Assembly (NCBI RefSeq): GCF_900108405.1
Contig: NZ_FNXG01000001.1
Span: 682,001-746,000, forward strand
DNA: 64,000 nucleotides
Reading direction: 5' to 3'
Origin: Paracoccus alkenifer
GTDB taxonomy: Bacteria; Pseudomonadota; Alphaproteobacteria; Rhodobacterales; Rhodobacteraceae
Under the pieces are notes generated by a model, which worked only from the letters and a program-made list of their open reading frames with translations, searched no databases and was not told where the DNA came from. Below are positions 1-8,135 of this stretch, in pieces. Positions within the stretch are counted from its first letter, which is position 1. Each line of letters opens with the position of its first letter. A program made the translations under genes and the position numbers.

Positions 1-1
1 T

Positions 2-1126
2 GCCGAAATCATCGTGCTGGAACGCAATCCGTTCTTCTGGTCCTGCCCGATGTCGAACAAATGGCTGATCGACGTGGTGGATACCGCATTCCTGACCCAT
101 GACATGATGGCCCCCGCGATCAAATACGGCTATCATCTTGTGCAATGCGAGGTGACCGGGATCGAGCGCGACAAAAAGATCGTGCGCACCTCCAAGGGTA
201 ATGTCGATTACGATTTCCTGATCCTCGCGGGCGGTATCCGCAACGCCTATGACGTCTGGTTCGGCGATGATGTCGCGGCGGCGGAATATACGCGCATGCA
301 TTTCCCCTCGGCCTATATACCCAGCGCGGAACATCTGGCGCTGAAAAACATGATGCGCAATTTCAAGGGCGGCACCATCGTGATGACCCTGCCGCCGCCG
401 CCGCATCGCTGCCCGCCCTCGCCCTATGAACGGGCCTGCATGCTGGCCTGGCATTTCAAGGTGAACAGGATCCCGGCCAAGATCCTGATCCTCGACCCCA
501 AGCCCGGCGTGGCGCCCATCGGGGCCGGGTATCGCGCGGCCTTTGACGAGCTTTATCCCGACATCATCACCCATGTGCCGAATGCGCGGGTGAAAGAGCT
601 GGACCCCTGGAACAAGCGGATCATGACCGAAGCCGGCGATTTCGATTTCGACGAGGCCATTCTGATGCCCACGCATCAGGCCGCGGAAATGGTCTATTAC
701 GCCGATCTGATCGGGACCGACGACAAGGGCAATTCGACGGGCTGGGCCGATATGGACCCGCGGTTCTATCACGCGCGATCCGACGACAGCGTTTATATCG
801 TCGGCGACAGCATGGGTGCCATTTCCCCGCATTTCGGCCATTATCCGAAAAGCGCGCATGTGGCCAATTACATCGCCAGGATTGTTGCCCGCAACATCGG
901 CCAGCGGGTGCGCGGGCAAGAGGTGGTCGCCGAACTGCCCGACAACCTTTGCTACATGCTGGTCAACGGCGACCCGCTCGAGGCGATCTCGGTCGAATTC
1001 ACCTATGAGCTCGGGCCGGACGGGCTGGTCCACCAGACCCAGATCGACATCGACGTGCGCACGCCCGACCTGCTTGACGAAGATTTTGTCTGGGCGAACG
1101 GGATGTTCAATGACTTTCTGCTTTGA
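2..1126 (+). CDS. FCSD/SQR-type flavoprotein, 5'-truncated by window edge (SoxF/FccB-like)
   Basis: The reading frame is open from base 2, so the N-terminus (FAD dinucleotide-binding fold and any signal peptide) lies outside the window. What remains resembles the flavin subunit of flavocytochrome c sulfide dehydrogenase. It has an NPFFWSCP segment near the start, a CPPSPYERA motif around nt 412-435 (the redox-cysteine neighbourhood of the SQR/FCSD family), a YIVGDSMG flavin-contacting segment around nt 790-815, and a C-terminal FCSD-type domain. Family role: oxidise sulfide (or a bound persulfide) and pass electrons to a c-type cytochrome. No haem subunit is visible downstream; instead a SoxY-like gene starts 1 nt after the stop and a SoxZ-like gene follows. 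This suggests the flavoprotein works on sulfur bound to that SoxYZ pair (inference). Confidence 0.82.
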   Translation, partial: AEIIVLERNPFFWSCPMSNKWLIDVVDTAFLTHDMMAPAIKYGYHLVQCEVTGIERDKKIVRTSKGNVDYDFLILAGGIRNAYDVWFGDDVAAAEYTRMHFPSAYIPSAEHLALKNMMRNFKGGTIVMTLPPPPHRCPPSPYERACMLAWHFKVNRIPAKILILDPKPGVAPIGAGYRAAFDELYPDIITHVPNARVKELDPWNKRIMTEAGDFDFDEAILMPTHQAAEMVYYADLIGTDDKGNSTGWADMDPRFYHARSDDSVYIVGDSMGAISPHFGHYPKSAHVANYIARIVARNIGQRVRGQEVVAELPDNLCYMLVNGDPLEAISVEFTYELGPDGLVHQTQIDIDVRTPDLLDEDFVWANGMFNDFLL

Positions 1127-1127
1127 C

Positions 1128-1607
1128 ATGGAACGCCGCAGGCTGCTGACGACGGCGGCCGCGCTGGGCGCGGGGCTTGCGGCGGGGTTCCTGCCGCTGG
1201 CGGCACGGGCGCAGATCTCCAGCATCGCCGCGCCCCAGCCCGACGACGCCGAATCCGACCGCATCGCCGCCGAGTTCCTGCAAGGTGCCGTTCCCCTGCC
1301 TCAGGGGCTGGCGCTGGACCTGCCCGCCTTGGGCGACAACCCCGCCGCGGTTCCGGTGCGGGTGCATCTGACCGAACCCGTCGACGAGGCGCTTTTCTGC
1401 CAAGAGCTGATCGTGCTGGCGCAGCGCAACCCGCGCCCGCTGATCTGCCGGTTCCGCTTTACCCCGCTGACCGGCGCGGCCGATGTCGCGCTGCGCGTCC
1501 GGCTGATGCAAAGCATGGGGCTGCGCGCGCTGGCCCGGATGAGCGACGGGCGTTTTCTCGAAGCGCGCGCCGATATCACCGTCGCGGCCGGCGGCTGCGG
1601 AATGTAA
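1128..1607 (+). CDS. SoxY-like sulfur carrier (second copy)
   Basis: A 159-residue exported protein. It opens with MERRRLLTTAAALGAG, a Tat-like signal peptide, followed by an ARAQ cleavage region. The C-terminus reads GGCGM, matching the SoxY swinging arm (usually GGCGG) whose cysteine carries sulfur as a thioether-free covalent adduct. Unlike the canonical SoxY at 15205-15624, whose only mature cysteine is the terminal one, this protein has two further cysteines (FCQEL and PLICRF). These could form a disulfide or a second sulfur site. The start is 1 nt after the stop of the flavoprotein gene, so the two are translationally linked, and SoxZ-like follows at 1618. The assignment rests on the C-terminal motif and the neighbour; the overall sequence is divergent. 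Confidence 0.85.
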   Translation: MERRRLLTTAAALGAGLAAGFLPLAARAQISSIAAPQPDDAESDRIAAEFLQGAVPLPQGLALDLPALGDNPAAVPVRVHLTEPVDEALFCQELIVLAQRNPRPLICRFRFTPLTGAADVALRVRLMQSMGLRALARMSDGRFLEARADITVAAGGCGM

Positions 1608-1617
1608 GGGCGCAAGG

Positions 1618-1950
1618 ATGAGCAGACCCCCCAGAATCTGGATCAGCACCGAAACCCCCGCCCGGGGCGAGATCGTGCGGGTCCGCGCCCAGATCGTCCA
1701 CCCGATGGAGACGGGCTTTCGCACCCTGGCCGACGGGCTTGCCCTGCCGATGGATATCGTGACTCGGTTCCGTGCCTTTCTGGACGACGATCTGCTGCTG
1801 GAATGGCTGCCCGAAACGGCGGTTTCGCAAAACCCCTATATCGAGTTCACCTTTGCCGCCCTGCGCAGCGGAGCCCTGCGCATGGTCTGGACCGACGCCA
1901 GCGGCGATTTCGCCGAAGCCTCGAAAACGCTGACGCTGGCCGCAGCCTGA
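1618..1950 (+). CDS. SoxZ-like sulfur-carrier partner (second copy)
   Basis: A 110-residue protein with no signal peptide, as is usual for SoxZ, which is exported bound to SoxY. It aligns by eye with the canonical SoxZ at 15643-15972: the VRAQIVHPMETG segment matches ALISHKMESG, the SQNPYIEF segment matches STNPYFEF, and the end resembles a beta-sandwich C-terminus. It lies 10 nt behind the SoxY-like gene and completes a three-gene set with the flavoprotein. It lacks the cysteine found in the other SoxZ (RFTCDL). Role by family: scaffold that presents the SoxY cysteine arm to its enzymes. Confidence 0.85.
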   Translation: MSRPPRIWISTETPARGEIVRVRAQIVHPMETGFRTLADGLALPMDIVTRFRAFLDDDLLLEWLPETAVSQNPYIEFTFAALRSGALRMVWTDASGDFAEASKTLTLAAA

Positions 1951-2018
1951 GCCGCCGGCAGGCGATTGCGCCCCGCCGCTGATCGGGCTTGCCCGCGGGG
2001 CCATCGCCCGCCGCGGAA

Positions 2019-2031
2019 GGGGGGGGGGGGG
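2019..2031 (+). repeat. Homopolymer tract of 13 G
   Basis: Thirteen consecutive G residues lie between the SoxZ-like stop and the GTG start of the DedA-like gene, about 83 nt upstream of that start. Runs this long are prone to slippage and to sequencing error, so the exact length is uncertain. It could tune the promoter spacing of the downstream gene, but no promoter is clear enough to claim this. Confidence 0.75.
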
Positions 2032-2113
2032 CGCACCGGTTCCGCCTTGCGCTTGCGGGTCGGCCTCTCTAGCTGGGTCCGACCTTACCCCTGCGCCAAA
2101 AGGAGCCGCCCGG

Positions 2114-2698
2114 GTGGATACGCTGGTCGAACAATATCTGGGCAATCCGCTGGTGCTGGCATGGCTGCTGCTCGCGGCCAATTTCGTCATGGAAGAGGGC
2201 GCGATCCTGGCCGGCGCCGCGCTGGCCGCCGCCGACGAGATCGGCGTGGGGCTGGCGCTGCTGGCGCTGGTGGTGGGCAATATCCTCAGCGACTGGTTGC
2301 TTTACTGGATCGGCGCGCTGGCCGGTAAAAGCAGCCTCGTGCGGCGCTGGATCGACGGCGAGATGCTGGATCGCGCGCGCCGGCTGCTGGACCGGGGGGT
2401 GTGGCCCGCGGCGATACTGGCGCGGTTGCTGCCCCCGGTTTTCATCGCCAGCGGCTTTGTGCGGGTGGATTTCCGCCGCTTTGCCGTCGTGAACGGGGTC
2501 GTGGCGACCATTTACACGGTCGGGTTGTTTTTTGGCAGCTACGGGATCAACCTCGTGCTGTTCGAGTGGCTGGGGAACTGGGCCTGGGCGGTGGTGGTGG
2601 CGCTGGTGGTGGCGGTCGTCTGGCTGAGCCACCGCTTTACGGTGCATTATCTGGCCCCGGACGACAGCAAGGGCAAGGATGCCCCCTCGGCCGACTGA
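2114..2698 (+). CDS. DedA-family (VTT/SNARE-associated domain) membrane protein
   Basis: A 194-residue integral membrane protein with hydrophobic segments around residues 15-60, 115-140 and 150-175. The layout fits a small DedA protein: an N-terminal amphipathic segment with an acidic residue (FVMEEGA), then a central RLLPPVFIASGFVRVDFRRF that recalls the R-x-P-x3-G membrane-re-entrant motif of the family. DedA proteins are linked to phospholipid (undecaprenyl phosphate or PE) flipping; the substrate here is unknown. The start is GTG, chosen because AAAAGGAG lies 8 nt upstream. The gene converges on and overlaps the 3' end of the minus-strand hydrolase by 52 nt. The 13-G tract precedes it. 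Confidence 0.75.
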   Translation: MDTLVEQYLGNPLVLAWLLLAANFVMEEGAILAGAALAAADEIGVGLALLALVVGNILSDWLLYWIGALAGKSSLVRRWIDGEMLDRARRLLDRGVWPAAILARLLPPVFIASGFVRVDFRRFAVVNGVVATIYTVGLFFGSYGINLVLFEWLGNWAWAVVVALVVAVVWLSHRFTVHYLAPDDSKGKDAPSAD

Positions 2699-3615
2699 GG
2701 CGCCGGGCGGCCGTCCGCGATCACGCATCCCAGCGCCGCGCGCAGCAGATCCGCGTGGGTCCAGGGCAGAAAGTGATCGGCCCCTTCGATCAGGATCACC
2801 CGCGGGCCGGGGGTTGCGGGCAGATGCGCGCGCAGAAAGGTCACGTTTTCCGGCGGCACCAGCGTATCGGCCAGCCCCTGCACGATGGTGACAGGGGCGG
2901 TGATCCGCGCCAGATCGGGGGCAAGCGCCTCAAGCCCCGGTTGCAGGTTCAACAGCTCGGCATTGGCGTTGGCAAGTTCCGTCGGCAGAAGCCAGGCAAA
3001 AAAATCCAGCGCCGCCAGCTGCTGCAAGGGGTGGGCTTGCTCAAGCTGCGGATCGGCGGCGGCGCCGACCAGCAGCAGCCCGGCAACCCGGTCGGGGTAA
3101 TCGGCGGCAAGCCGCAAGGCCACCGGGCCGCCATAAGAATAGCCGACCAGCACCGCGGGCCGCGCCGAGGCGGTCAGCAGCGGCGCGACGGCGGCGGCCT
3201 GATCGGCCAGCTCGATCCGCGGCTCTTCGCCGCTGGTGCCGAAACCGGGGCGATCCACCGCCATGTGATACTGCCCGGCCGGCACGTCCAGCAGGAACCT
3301 GTCCCATTCTTCGGCCGTGCCGGGGCTGCCGTGCAGAAAGATCACCCGCTGCCCGTCGGGCTGGCCGGCCGCCAGATACCCCAGATGCGTCCCGCCCGCC
3401 GCAGCCAGCCGCATCTGCCGGACGGTGCGCCCCTGTTCCTCGGGCCAGCTTTCGTCGGGTTCCAGCCCGATGCCGGTGATCGCCGAGACCTGCTCGCGCA
3501 GCGGCTGGAACGGTTCCAGCACGAATTCCAGCGCCCCTTCGGCCAGGGTCTGTTCAGGCGCCTCGATCACGATGGTCTGGCCAAGGGGGTCGCAGATGGG
3601 CAGGTCGGTGATCAT
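2647..3615 (-). CDS. Alpha/beta-hydrolase
   Basis: A 322-residue cytoplasmic protein. It has the oxyanion segment FLHGSPGTAEEW, the nucleophile elbow GYSYGG (Ser in G-x-S-x-G), a later VQGLADTLVPP acidic region and GADHFLPW carrying the likely catalytic His. This is the Ser-Asp-His order of the alpha/beta hydrolase fold. The substrate cannot be told from sequence. The ATG at 3615 is preferred over upstream in-frame starts because GGAG lies just before it and the upstream residues are arginine-rich junk. It is transcribed away from the ATP-grasp gene region, on the same strand, 74 nt downstream of it. Confidence 0.82.
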   Translation of the reverse strand: MITDLPICDPLGQTIVIEAPEQTLAEGALEFVLEPFQPLREQVSAITGIGLEPDESWPEEQGRTVRQMRLAAAGGTHLGYLAAGQPDGQRVIFLHGSPGTAEEWDRFLLDVPAGQYHMAVDRPGFGTSGEEPRIELADQAAAVAPLLTASARPAVLVGYSYGGPVALRLAADYPDRVAGLLLVGAAADPQLEQAHPLQQLAALDFFAWLLPTELANANAELLNLQPGLEALAPDLARITAPVTIVQGLADTLVPPENVTFLRAHLPATPGPRVILIEGADHFLPWTHADLLRAALGCVIADGRPAPQSAEGASLPLLSSGAR

Positions 3616-3688
3616 GATGGCTCCACGGCGACGGATACGGGCCGGCGCCGGCCGGATTGTCCCGCGCGGGGCCGCGCCGCGCAAGAGG

Positions 3689-4894
3689 TCACGAGCTGGA
3701 GGGATAGATACGCCGCAGCGCCTCTTGCTGGCGCTGCAACCGGATCATGCCGCGCAGGCCAACCGGCCGTGCCCCCCGCCGCCGCATGGCGTCGCCGATG
3801 GCGAACAGCCAGCGATATTGCTGCCATAGCGCGCGATAGGCCCGCCGCAGGGTGCCGCGGCCTTCCCAGATATGCAGCATCTCGGCGCCGGCGCCGTTCA
3901 GTTCCAGGATCTTGAACTCGCCCCGGCCCAAATCCTCGGCGCTGCGAAAGCGCAGGTCGAAGCGGCCGAAATGGAAATCGGGAATCTCGCGCGAGATTTC
4001 GTCGATCACCGCCTGCAACCGGGGCGTGACAAGCGGCAGCGCATCCCGATAGACCGCCCCCAGCCGGGCGCTGCGGGCATTGGTCAGGATATGGACCGCC
4101 CCTGCGCGGGGCACGGTTTCCCAGCTTTCGGGGTGGCGGTCGCGATAGATGGCGCTGTTGGGGCGCAGGATCTTGTCGGCCTGCACCAGCTGCGCCACGC
4201 TGCGCCGCCCGTCGCCGATCACATGCGGCGGATGGACGAACGCCATCGAGACGATGCGCCCCCGGTCCTGATCGGGGTGGCGCAGATAGAACACCCCCGC
4301 CTCGCCGGGCAGATCGACCAGCTCTTGCAACAGGATGGTCGTGCCGGCCGGCTGCACCGCCAGATAGGCGCCCAGTTCCCCCTCGGTCTGGATCAGCCGG
4401 ACGCCCCAGCCCTGATAGCCGCGGTCGGGCTTGGCGACGATGGGAAGCCCCAGCCCCTGTTGCGCAAGCGCCGCCAGCGCCTGCCGGGTCGGGGGCGCGC
4501 CGGCGCCGTCGCAGCGCACGCGGGCGAAACGCGCCAGACGCGCGCGCCCTTCGGGCCCGAACTGATCCAGCCCCTGGGATTTGCTTTCGCCCCACAGCCC
4601 GCCTGCCTCCATCCCGGGGTTGGCCGCGGTGGGCAGGGTCAGGCTGCGATAGCGCAGTGACAGCGCCAGCCACATCAGCGCCGGCAGCACATAGAACAGC
4701 CGCTCGGGAACATGGCGCTTGAAAGCGGGATAGCGGGCTTCCCCTGGCAGAGGAAATGCGGCGGCGTGAGGCGTGCAGGTCAAGTGTCCGGGTCGTCCTT
4801 TGCCGGGATCGGGCCTGGTGATCCGGCCAAGCCGCGCCACCATTGCGGACCGGCGGCGCAAACCCTGCGCGCCATCCGCAAGATGGGGGATCAT
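3689..4894 (-). CDS. ATP-grasp domain protein of unknown substrate
   Basis: Up to 401 residues. The core looks like an ATP-grasp ligase of the D-Ala-D-Ala / glutamate-ligase type. There is a lysine-containing nucleotide strand (GLPIVAKPDRGYQGWGVRL), a later acidic metal region (FGRFDLRF) and FKILELNGAGAEMLHIW, the E-x-N metal-binding signature. Upstream is a hydrophobic stretch (LFYVLPALMWLALSL), a possible membrane anchor. The start is unsure: the longest frame is given, but no ribosome site supports it, and the protein may begin near 4740. Neighbours (hydrolase downstream, phnM upstream on the same strand after a 120-nt gap) do not reveal a pathway. I do not recognise a specific function. 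Confidence 0.65.
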   Translation of the reverse strand: MIPHLADGAQGLRRRSAMVARLGRITRPDPGKGRPGHLTCTPHAAAFPLPGEARYPAFKRHVPERLFYVLPALMWLALSLRYRSLTLPTAANPGMEAGGLWGESKSQGLDQFGPEGRARLARFARVRCDGAGAPPTRQALAALAQQGLGLPIVAKPDRGYQGWGVRLIQTEGELGAYLAVQPAGTTILLQELVDLPGEAGVFYLRHPDQDRGRIVSMAFVHPPHVIGDGRRSVAQLVQADKILRPNSAIYRDRHPESWETVPRAGAVHILTNARSARLGAVYRDALPLVTPRLQAVIDEISREIPDFHFGRFDLRFRSAEDLGRGEFKILELNGAGAEMLHIWEGRGTLRRAYRALWQQYRWLFAIGDAMRRRGARPVGLRGMIRLQRQQEALRRIYPSSS

Positions 4895-5014
4895 GGCGCA
4901 GCCTTGCCCAAAGGTCCAGCCGCTACCCTTTCGGCCAGCCGATGTTCTTTCGGCGCGCCGGTTTCATCCGCAACAACCCGGCAGGCAAGCGCGCGCCCCG
5001 GGCCACGCAAAAGG

Positions 5015-6154
5015 CTAGACCCGGCGCCCCTGCACCCAGGTGCCGCGCACCGCGGCGGCGGCCCCGATCCGGGCGACCCGGATCAGGTCGGCGCGGGCAC
5101 CGGTTTCCAGCCGGCCGCGGTCGGCCAGCCCCGTCGCGCGCGCAGGCGCCTGCGTGACGGTGGCAATGCCGCGCGCCAGATCGCCCCACTGGTCCCCCAG
5201 CATCAACGCCCCGGTCAGCAGCGACGAGGGCACGTAATCCGACGACAGGATGTCCAGCAGCCCTTCGTCGGCCAGCGCCGAGGCCGCGACATTGCCGCTG
5301 TGCGAGCCTCCGCGCACCAGGTTGGGCGCGCCCATCATCACCAGGATCCCATGCGCGCGGCAGGCGCGGGCGGCCTCGGCCGTGGTGGGGAATTCGGCGA
5401 AATGCACCCCGTGGGCGGCGCTGGTGGCCACCTGCGCGGCGGTGGTGTCGTCGTGGCTGGCCAGCGTCGCGCCATAGCGGCGGGCCTCGGCCACGGCGGT
5501 GCGTTCGTGGCGTGCGCCCAGCCGCTCGCGCAGCGCCGTCATCTGCGCGACATGGGTGTTGAACATCTCGTCGGTCATCGCAAAGCGGCCGGCGTAGTAT
5601 TCGCGCAGCTTGGACAGGTCGCGGAACTGCCGCTCTCCGGGGGTGTGGTCCATCAGGCTGACGATGCCGACCCGGTCCTCGGGGCCGAAACGCGCCATCT
5701 CGTCCACCAGGGTTTCCGAACAGATCTCGGCGCGCAGATGCAGGAAATGGCTGATCCGCAGCACGCCCTGCGCCCGCAGCCCCATGATCTCGGAGGCAAG
5801 CTCGCGCGCGTATTCGCCGTAATTCGCCTCGGGGTCCGAGATGATCGAGCCGACCCGCAGCGCGTCGAACACGGTGGTGATGCCCATGGCGGCCAGTTCC
5901 GCGTCATGGGCGATAATCGCGGCCTGATGGGGCCAGTGGGCGCGCGGGCGCGGTTGCAGGTGGCGTTCGAGATTGTCGGTATGCAGCTCGATCAGCCCCG
6001 GCATCACCAGATCGCCGCCGCAGTCGATGGCGCCCCCCGGCACCTGCGCGCCCCCGGCGATGTCGGCGACGATGCCGTCGCGCAGCCGGACCTGTCCGCG
6101 CAGGGTTTCGGTCGGCAGCACCAGCGTGGCATTGGCAAGAATGGTTTCGGTCAT
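5015..6154 (-). CDS. phnM: Alpha-D-ribose 1-methylphosphonate 5-triphosphate diphosphatase
   Basis: A 379-residue amidohydrolase-fold enzyme. In the C-P lyase pathway PhnM releases pyrophosphate from the ribosyl-phosphonate triphosphate before the C-P bond is cut. Visible features: the metal-site strand MPGLIELHTDNLERHLQPR, GITTVFDALRVGS, LASHDDTTAAQV and the late SSDYVPSSLL segment typical of PhnM. The ATG at 6154 was chosen over an upstream start because the sequence before it is atypical and the MTETILANATLVLP start is like the family. It follows phnN by 13 nt, so the two are co-transcribed. None of the core C-P lyase genes (phnG-L) is in the window, so this pair must act with genes elsewhere. 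Confidence 0.92.
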   Translation of the reverse strand: MTETILANATLVLPTETLRGQVRLRDGIVADIAGGAQVPGGAIDCGGDLVMPGLIELHTDNLERHLQPRPRAHWPHQAAIIAHDAELAAMGITTVFDALRVGSIISDPEANYGEYARELASEIMGLRAQGVLRISHFLHLRAEICSETLVDEMARFGPEDRVGIVSLMDHTPGERQFRDLSKLREYYAGRFAMTDEMFNTHVAQMTALRERLGARHERTAVAEARRYGATLASHDDTTAAQVATSAAHGVHFAEFPTTAEAARACRAHGILVMMGAPNLVRGGSHSGNVAASALADEGLLDILSSDYVPSSLLTGALMLGDQWGDLARGIATVTQAPARATGLADRGRLETGARADLIRVARIGAAAAVRGTWVQGRRV

Positions 6155-6167
6155 TGTCTGCCGTCCT

Positions 6168-6713
6168 TCAGGGGCGGGTGGGCGCGCCGCGCGCATGATC
6201 CAGCGCGGCCAGCAGCCGCCGGGCGCCCTCTTGCGGGGTCGAATCATTGGTCACGGTAACGGGTTCCAGCCCCGCAGGCAGCCCGTGACCCGCGCGGGTC
6301 AGGCGCTGCGCGATTTCGGCCGCCGGCTCGCGGGCGCGGGCGGCCAGCCGGGCGGCCAGCACCTCGGGCGGCGCGGTGACCAGGATCACCCGCAGCCCCG
6401 GAAATGCCAGCAGCGCGCGCGGCAGCGCCGCCCTGCTGCCGTTGAACACCACGCAGCCCGCGCTGCCCCCCTGCACCTGCGCGCGGGGGATGCCATAGTC
6501 CACGCCATAGGCGTGCCAGTCCAGCGCGAAATCCCCCGCGGCCTTGCGGCGGGCGAATTCGTCGGGGGTGACGCTTTCAAAATCCTCGCCGCCGCTGTCG
6601 GTGGGTTTGGTGATGACGCGGCGCACAAAGCGCAGGTCGGGCCGCAGCCGGCGCGCCCCTGCGATCAGCGTATCCTTGCCTGCGCCCGAAGGGCCGACGA
6701 TGGTAAAGATCAT
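6168..6713 (-). CDS. phnN: Ribose 1,5-bisphosphate phosphokinase
   Basis: A 181-residue P-loop kinase of the guanylate-kinase fold. The Walker A motif is GPSGAGKDT at the N-terminus, followed by RFVRRVITKP (substrate/nucleotide lid of PhnN) and GCVVFNGSRAALP. It converts ribose 1,5-bisphosphate, a product of phosphonate breakdown, to PRPP. It sits upstream of phnM, 13 nt apart. The proX gene upstream ends 126 nt away, and that gap contains GC-rich inverted repeats, so whether phnNM share the transporter transcript is open. Confidence 0.9.
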   Translation of the reverse strand: MIFTIVGPSGAGKDTLIAGARRLRPDLRFVRRVITKPTDSGGEDFESVTPDEFARRKAAGDFALDWHAYGVDYGIPRAQVQGGSAGCVVFNGSRAALPRALLAFPGLRVILVTAPPEVLAARLAARAREPAAEIAQRLTRAGHGLPAGLEPVTVTNDSTPQEGARRLLAALDHARGAPTRP

Positions 6714-6839
6714 GTCGCCTCTCTGCCCCGACCCACCCGGTCAGCTAGAACACAACGGCCCCCGGGTCCAGAAGCGCGAGCGGTCGCGCGGCAGACCGGG
6801 ACGCGGCCGCGCGCCCCGGTTTCCGCATCAGGCCCCGGG

Positions 6840-7868
6840 TCAGTTGCCCGCCGCCTCGCGCGCGGCCCCCAGCCAGCCGTCCACCTGCTGTCGATTATCG
6901 GCAATCCACTGGGCCGCGTGGCCGGCGATGTCGGCATCGCCGTTCTTCATCCGCGCGTTCTGCGCAAACACGTCGGGCAACGGGACCGAGGCGGCCTCGA
7001 ACAGCGCCCGCACCGCCGGGTTTTCCGACAGGAATTCGCTGTTGACCACCGGCACGATGTCGTTGGCGACATAGCCCAGGCGGCACGGATCGGACACGCA
7101 GCCCTCGACCCCGGCCCAGGTGGCGGAATCCTCTAGCCCCTCGTCACTGCCGACAAGCGAGATGAACGGCACCTCGATCCAGACCGCATCGACGCCCGGC
7201 TTCAGCTCGTCGGCGGTCCAGTTCGGGGTCCATGCGTAATACAGGATCGGCTCGCCGTTTTCATGGGCGGCGACCGCATCGGCCATTGCCGCCGCGTAAT
7301 TGGCGGTGGTCTTGTTCACGTGGTCCACCAGCCCGTAAGCCTCAAGATGGTGCGTGATGATTTCCTCGCAGGCCCAGCCGACGGGGCAGCTGACCAGATC
7401 GGCCTTGCCGTCGCCGTCGCGGTCGAACGCCGCGCGGACCTCGGGTCGCTTGAAATCTTCCAGCGTCTTGATGTCGAATTCATCGGCCGCGGCTTTGCTG
7501 ACCATGTATCCCTGCAACGCGCCCCCGCGGGCGACGGCGCCGACGATCTCGGCCCCGTCCTCGAAGGTGTCGCGGAACACGTTGTGCTGAGGGAACCAGC
7601 CGTCGATCCACATCGTGACATCCCCAAGCGCCACCGCCTGAAAGAATGCCGCGTTTTCCAGCGTCATCGGCTGGGACACGTCATAGCCAAGCTCGCGCAG
7701 CATCTGGCTGTAGATGGCGGTCTGGAACCAGCCGGTGTCCCAGGTGGGCTGGGCCATGGTGATCGTGACGCCCTCGCCGGGGCGGTCCTGCGCCAGTGCG
7801 GGCGCGGCAGAGACCAGCGTCAGCGCCACGGCGCCGACTGCGGTCAAGGTCTTTCCAGGACGGAACAT
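6840..7868 (-). CDS. proX: Glycine betaine/proline-type ABC substrate-binding protein, second copy
   Basis: A 342-residue periplasmic binding protein with an N-terminal signal peptide ending in APALAQ. The ProX signature is clear: WDTGWFQTAI near the N-terminus, CPVGWACEEIITHHL with its paired cysteine, YYAWTPNW (aromatic ligand cage) and PLPDVFAQNARM near the end. The sequence FDRDGDGKADL resembles a calcium-binding loop. It is a tandem paralogue of the gene at 8136-9158; by eye about three quarters of positions agree, and even the leader sequence before the ATG is similar. The pair probably widens or splits substrate range for one ProV/ProW core. Extra cysteines (GCVSDPC) are shared with its twin. 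Confidence 0.88.
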   Translation of the reverse strand: MFRPGKTLTAVGAVALTLVSAAPALAQDRPGEGVTITMAQPTWDTGWFQTAIYSQMLRELGYDVSQPMTLENAAFFQAVALGDVTMWIDGWFPQHNVFRDTFEDGAEIVGAVARGGALQGYMVSKAAADEFDIKTLEDFKRPEVRAAFDRDGDGKADLVSCPVGWACEEIITHHLEAYGLVDHVNKTTANYAAAMADAVAAHENGEPILYYAWTPNWTADELKPGVDAVWIEVPFISLVGSDEGLEDSATWAGVEGCVSDPCRLGYVANDIVPVVNSEFLSENPAVRALFEAASVPLPDVFAQNARMKNGDADIAGHAAQWIADNRQQVDGWLGAAREAAGN

Positions 7869-7906
7869 GGGTGCGTGTCTCCGTTGATTTGCAGATGATT
7901 TGCAGT

Positions 7907-7936
7907 CTTCGGGCGGACGGGCTTCGGGCGGATGGG
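7907..7936 (-). repeat. 15-bp tandem duplication upstream of the second proX
   Basis: Two adjacent units, CTTCGGGCGGACGGG and CTTCGGGCGGATGGG, differ at one base. They lie 39 nt upstream of the ATG at 7868 in the 267-nt spacer between the two proX genes. The rest of this spacer shows only GC-rich inverted sequence and no gene. Probably a remnant of the gene duplication or simple slippage. Confidence 0.7.
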
Positions 7937-8135
7937 CCGGATGCGGGGCATTAGACCCGCGATCCCGACAGGCGACACCGCGCCACCCCGAGGGTTCTGT
8001 CGTAGGGCGGCGCCCCGCCGCGGCGCGATGCCGGGCCGCCGGCCGGCATCGCGGCTGATCCGGTCCGGCCCGGCGGTCAGAACGACGGCTGCGCGCCCGA
8101 GGTCACAGGCGCGCAGCGATGTGGGGCAGCGCCGG

